A program made the translations under genes and the position numbers. The notes under the pieces are model-generated. The model saw only the letters and a list, made by a program, of their open reading frames with translations. It was not told the origin of the DNA and did no database searches. A DNA stretch of 64,000 nt from Berryella intestinalis (GTDB lineage: Bacteria > Actinomycetota > Coriobacteriia > Coriobacteriales > Eggerthellaceae), in the NCBI RefSeq assembly GCF_000814825.1, contig NZ_CP009302.1:1178001-1242000 (forward strand), in the 5' to 3' direction. This document shows, piece by piece, positions 61,760-64,000 of this stretch (the first letter of the stretch is position 1; each line of letters begins with the position of its first letter).

Positions 61760-63319
61760 TTATCGGTCGCCCTTGCGCAGGCGTCCGCGGAAACGGCTTG
61801 CCGCAGCCGCGGCGAAGGCCGAGGCTCCCAAAGCGGCCGCAAGCGCGAAGCCCCCGGCTTCATCGCCGGTCTGCGGGAGGGACGCCGAGGCGCGCATGGT
61901 TCCCCCTGAGACAGATCCTGCGCTTCGGCCCATGTTTCGGCCCATGTCGTTCCGGATGGCCGCCATCGTGCTTTGGCGCTCAGGGCCAGCAGCAGCATCG
62001 GAGGCTTTCGCATTGCCCGAAGCTCCCTCGGTCTGCGACGCATGCCTCTCCGCTATCCCCTCGGCCGAGTGCTTCCCCACTTTCTTCTGAGTGTCTGGCG
62101 TTCGCTGCTCATCCATCTTCTTCTGGGTACCCGGCGTCTTCTGATCGTCAGCCTTCTTCTGGACATCCGGCGTCTTCTGCTCGTCGGACTGCTTCATCGA
62201 GAACTCGGCAAGCACCTTGGCATAGGCGTCAAGCGCATCGGTCGCCGCAGCGCTCGCGCGCTGAGCTGCGACGCGAGCATCCTCAAGGGCGCGTTTCGCC
62301 GCTTCGGTATCAGCTCGGGCACGATCGTAGGCGGCTCCTGCGCTCCTCGCGCGCTCCTGGGCATCCACGTATGCCCGATGCTGGGAAACGAGGGAGTCGT
62401 GGGCTCTTTCCTTGTCCTTGTAGTCCGCCTCGGCGTCGCTCCACGATCGACGCGCGACGTCCAGCTTGCGCAGAGCCTCGTCGAGCTTCTCCTTGCTCGC
62501 CGCCGCCTTGGCCGATGCGGCCTCGAAGGCCCGGTACGTGCGCTCGATCATCGCATCGCCGCCGTTCAGGATCTCCGTCAGCTCGGCTATGGCCTTCTCG
62601 GTTGCGGCGAGGTCTGCCTTGAGCTTGTCGATCGATCGCTCATCGTCGAAAGGCCGCTTCATGCCGCCTTGCCTGTCCTTCAGCAGCCTTTCCGCTTCCT
62701 CGGCCCTCTGGATATCTTCCAGTATCCGAACCTTGTCTCTTTCCCTGTCGATCCTGTCCGTCTGCGCGTCGGCGACCTTCTTCTCCGTGGCGTTGAAATC
62801 GGACTGCGCCGCATCCCTGCTCGCCGCATCTTCGTCAGCGGTGGTTTTAGCGGCGTCCGCCTCCTTCTGAGCGACGTTCTTCCTTTTCGTCTCCTCGTCG
62901 AGGGTGGATTTCGCATGATCGAGCTCGACCTTGGCTCGATCGATATCGGTCTGGCTCGCGTCCTTGGCACTGGCGGCGCTGCTTGCGGCGTCATCGCTTG
63001 CCTTCTTGGCCGCCTCCTCGGCGCGCGCGGTTTCGCCGACCTTTTTCTGGGCAGCACCGAGTGCGGCGTTGGCCTCGTCGGACTTCGTGCGAGCGGCATC
63101 CGCGTCGGCCTTGGCGGCGTCGACTCCCGCTTGGGTGGCGGGATACGGCGAAGCTCCCATTCCCTCGGTTGCGGCTTCGGCCCCCGTCTCGGCCTTCCCG
63201 GCAGGCTGCGTCCCGGCGGGCTGTACCATGTCGACGGCGAAAGCGGGCACGGCGCCCATTCCCAAAGCAGCGCCCCCGGCGACAGCCGCTGCGCTGAACA
63301 ATCTGCCCGCATTCTTCAT
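61760..63319 (-). CDS. LPXTG-anchored coiled-coil surface protein
   Basis: The 519-residue protein has a Sec signal peptide (AAVAGGAALGMGAVPAFA), a very long charged coiled coil rich in Ala, Lys, Asp and Glu (about 65-370), and three 12-residue repeats of the type DEQKTPDVQKKA (about 378-414). It ends with a sortase motif LPQTG near 480, a hydrophobic span and RKGDR. It should be covalently bound to the wall. No catalytic domain is seen. It may be an adhesin or spacer. GGAGGA precedes ATG 63319 and lies just after a folded leader. Confidence 0.88.
   Translation of the reverse strand: MKNAGRLFSAAAVAGGAALGMGAVPAFAVDMVQPAGTQPAGKAETGAEAATEGMGASPYPATQAGVDAAKADADAARTKSDEANAALGAAQKKVGETARAEEAAKKASDDAASSAASAKDASQTDIDRAKVELDHAKSTLDEETKRKNVAQKEADAAKTTADEDAASRDAAQSDFNATEKKVADAQTDRIDRERDKVRILEDIQRAEEAERLLKDRQGGMKRPFDDERSIDKLKADLAATEKAIAELTEILNGGDAMIERTYRAFEAASAKAAASKEKLDEALRKLDVARRSWSDAEADYKDKERAHDSLVSQHRAYVDAQERARSAGAAYDRARADTEAAKRALEDARVAAQRASAAATDALDAYAKVLAEFSMKQSDEQKTPDVQKKADDQKTPGTQKKMDEQRTPDTQKKVGKHSAEGIAERHASQTEGASGNAKASDAAAGPERQSTMAAIRNDMGRNMGRSAGSVSGGTMRASASLPQTGDEAGGFALAAALGASAFAAAAASRFRGRLRKGDR
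62079..62190 (-). repeat. Three in-frame 36-bp repeats in the LPXTG gene
   Basis: Three imperfect 36-bp units encode the 12-residue Lys/Gln/Thr/Pro repeats. The unit keeps frame, so copy-number change would alter stalk length only. Boundaries are approximate. Confidence 0.75.
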
Positions 63320-63339
63320 GATGTGTCCTCCTTCGTTCG

Positions 63340-63409
63340 CAAAACCCCGAGCGAAACAGCGCTTCAGCGCCTTTCCGTAGCGGAAAGGGCCAAGCCATAA
63401 GGGGTTTTG
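63340..63409 (-). promoter_or_regulatory. Structured RNA leader before the LPXTG gene
   Basis: In mRNA sense a perfect 9-bp stem (CAAAACCCC 63409-63401 with GGGGTTTTG 63348-63340) encloses two hairpins, CCTTTCCG-CTA-CGGAAAGG (63389-63370 region) and GCGC-TGAA-GCGC (about 63370-63359). This makes a three-way junction that ends about 7 nt before the AAGGAGGA ribosome site. It does not match a riboswitch class I recognise. Confidence 0.55.
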
Positions 63410-63515
63410 AGTATGACTTTCTCAGTACGGGCAGCAGTATAACTACAATTGTTTTCATTACAGTTTTTGCCAGAAAATCTTTGCATTACTTAATTGAAGC
63501 TTAATCGGACATGCC

Positions 63516-63555
63516 GATGGGCGATCCACCTCCCGAATGAGTCGGATCGCCCATC
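63516..63555. repeat. 12-bp inverted repeat
   Basis: GATGGGCGATCC (63516-63527) and GGATCGCCCATC (63544-63555) are perfect inverted copies around a 16-bp centre, between the LPXTG gene and the tRNA. No T-tract follows on either strand, so a protein-binding site is as likely as a terminator. Confidence 0.6.
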
Positions 63556-63654
63556 CCCGGCGAAACGAGAAGGGAGCCCTTGGACGAGAAGTGCGCGGGG
63601 CGGCGGCGCAAAAGAGCTTTGCGGGAAGGCCTCGGATGTTTTTCAAAAATCTTC

Positions 63655-63682
63655 TTGACCATAGCCGCCGTTCTGCTAAAGT
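63655..63682 (+). promoter_or_regulatory. Promoter of tRNA-Ala
   Basis: TTGACC (63655-63660) and TAAAGT (63677-63682) are 16 bp apart and end 17 bp before the mature tRNA 5' end. Confidence 0.7.
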
Positions 63683-63699
63683 ATCCCTTGCACGTTTTC

Positions 63700-63775
63700 G
63701 GGGCCTTAGCTCAGCTGGGAGAGCGCATGGCTGGCAGCCATGAGGTCAGGGGTTCGATCCCCCTAGGCTCCACCA
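63700..63775 (+). tRNA. tRNA-Ala (anticodon GGC)
   Basis: The 76-nt cloverleaf is complete. The acceptor stem GGGGCCT/AGGCTCC has the G3-U70 pair that defines alanine tRNA. The D arm is GCTC...GAGC, the anticodon stem CATGG/CCATG with loop CTGGCAG (GGC), and the T arm AGGGG-TTCGATC-CCCCT. CCA is encoded (63773-63775). Confidence 0.97.
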
Positions 63776-63783
63776 TAAACTTC

Positions 63784-63813
63784 AAAAGGATGCCTTCAGG
63801 CATCCTTTTTTTT
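63784..63813 (+). terminator. Rho-independent terminator of the tRNA
   Basis: AAAGGATGCC-TTCA-GGCATCCTTT forms a 10-bp stem followed by a run of T, directly after the tRNA. Confidence 0.95.
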
Positions 63814-64000
63814 CGCTCCAACGGCAAAGCTCCCTTAGGTTCTAGAAAAAACGCACGTCCCCTCAAAGCTGCAACCCATAAGATGAAGCTCCCCCTGGGC
63901 TCTAGAAGGAAGCATCCGTCTCCCAGCCCTCCCTCGCTTCCAAAAGCATCGCTTCCGCTGCGGCCAACGGGCAAAGCCGGAAGGCGCGCCCTTGGGACAT
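63814..64000. other. Terminal segment without a recognised gene
   Basis: No gene is supported. A loosely repeated segment AAGCTCCC...GGTTCTAGAA and AAGCTCCCC...GGCTCTAGAA occurs at about 63826-63847 and 63886-63910. Confidence 0.5.

Overview
The window is a stretch of a high-GC bacterial chromosome with no phage, insertion sequence or CRISPR array. Gene content points to an anaerobic, respiratory gut actinobacterium of the Eggerthellaceae (Coriobacteriia) type. The evidence is the anaerobic cobalamin route (CbiD, CbiE, CbiG), two tandem selenocysteine formate dehydrogenase operons of the FdnGHI type, a cytochrome c nitrite reductase with a lipoprotein signal, an LPXTG surface protein, and strong GGAGG-type ribosome sites. 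The family assignment is an inference from content, not a computed match.

Layout. 1-5598 (minus): cobalamin ring genes cbiE (cut by the edge), cobK, cobJ, cbiG, cobM/cbiF, cbiD, mostly with 4-bp ATGA overlaps. 5747-9126 (plus): the late steps cobT, cobU, cobS, a miniature CobU-like protein and cobC. 9119-14039 (minus): CorA-type transporter, a YgbA-like protein and a CydDC-like ABC exporter pair. 14324-15934 (plus): fused L-serine dehydratase. 15955-19852 (minus): a J-domain protein, a DUF5685 protein, a membrane zinc-ribbon protein and a polysaccharide flippase. 20190-21635 (plus): dicarboxylate/amino-acid symporter. 21732-27059 (minus): FKBP isomerase, methyltransferase and a lic-like phosphocholine/ethanolamine group (nucleotidyltransferase, ethanolamine-type permease, and a HTH-nucleotidyltransferase-kinase fusion). 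The permease is frameshifted by an exact 10-bp tandem duplication. 27160-30029 (minus): amidohydrolase and LytR-CpsA-Psr protein. 30254-42108 (minus): fdhE and two complete fdnGHI operons separated by a 1.29-kb non-coding island that holds a four-copy repeat. 42631-45993 (plus): NfeD, SPFH protein and ABC exporter. 46141-48204 (minus): EF-G-like GTPase. 48514-51469: PGPGW-like membrane protein, HTH/periplasmic-binding-like regulator and NSS transporter. 51570-55848 (minus): MacAB-like efflux operon with a MerR regulator. 56036-58041 (minus): YqhA-like protein and aminopeptidase C. 58275-59150 (plus): Mrp ATPase. 59299-61443 (minus): nrfH and nrfA. 61760-63319 (minus): LPXTG coiled-coil protein behind a structured leader. 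63700-63775: tRNA-Ala(GGC).

How it works together. Formate is oxidised outside the membrane by the two FdnGHI enzymes, whose electrons enter the quinone pool through FdnI. NrfH/NrfA can draw on that pool to reduce nitrite to ammonium. FdhE matures the dehydrogenases. Both catalytic subunits need selenocysteine insertion at an in-frame UGA. The sel genes are not in the window. The lic-like genes, flippase, LCP protein and LPXTG protein concern the cell surface. The most unusual signals are the duplicated, partly homogenised Sec-FDH operons, the 10-bp switch-like duplication in the permease, the HTH-LicC-LicA fusion, the inter-operon repeat island and the folded leader before the LPXTG gene.
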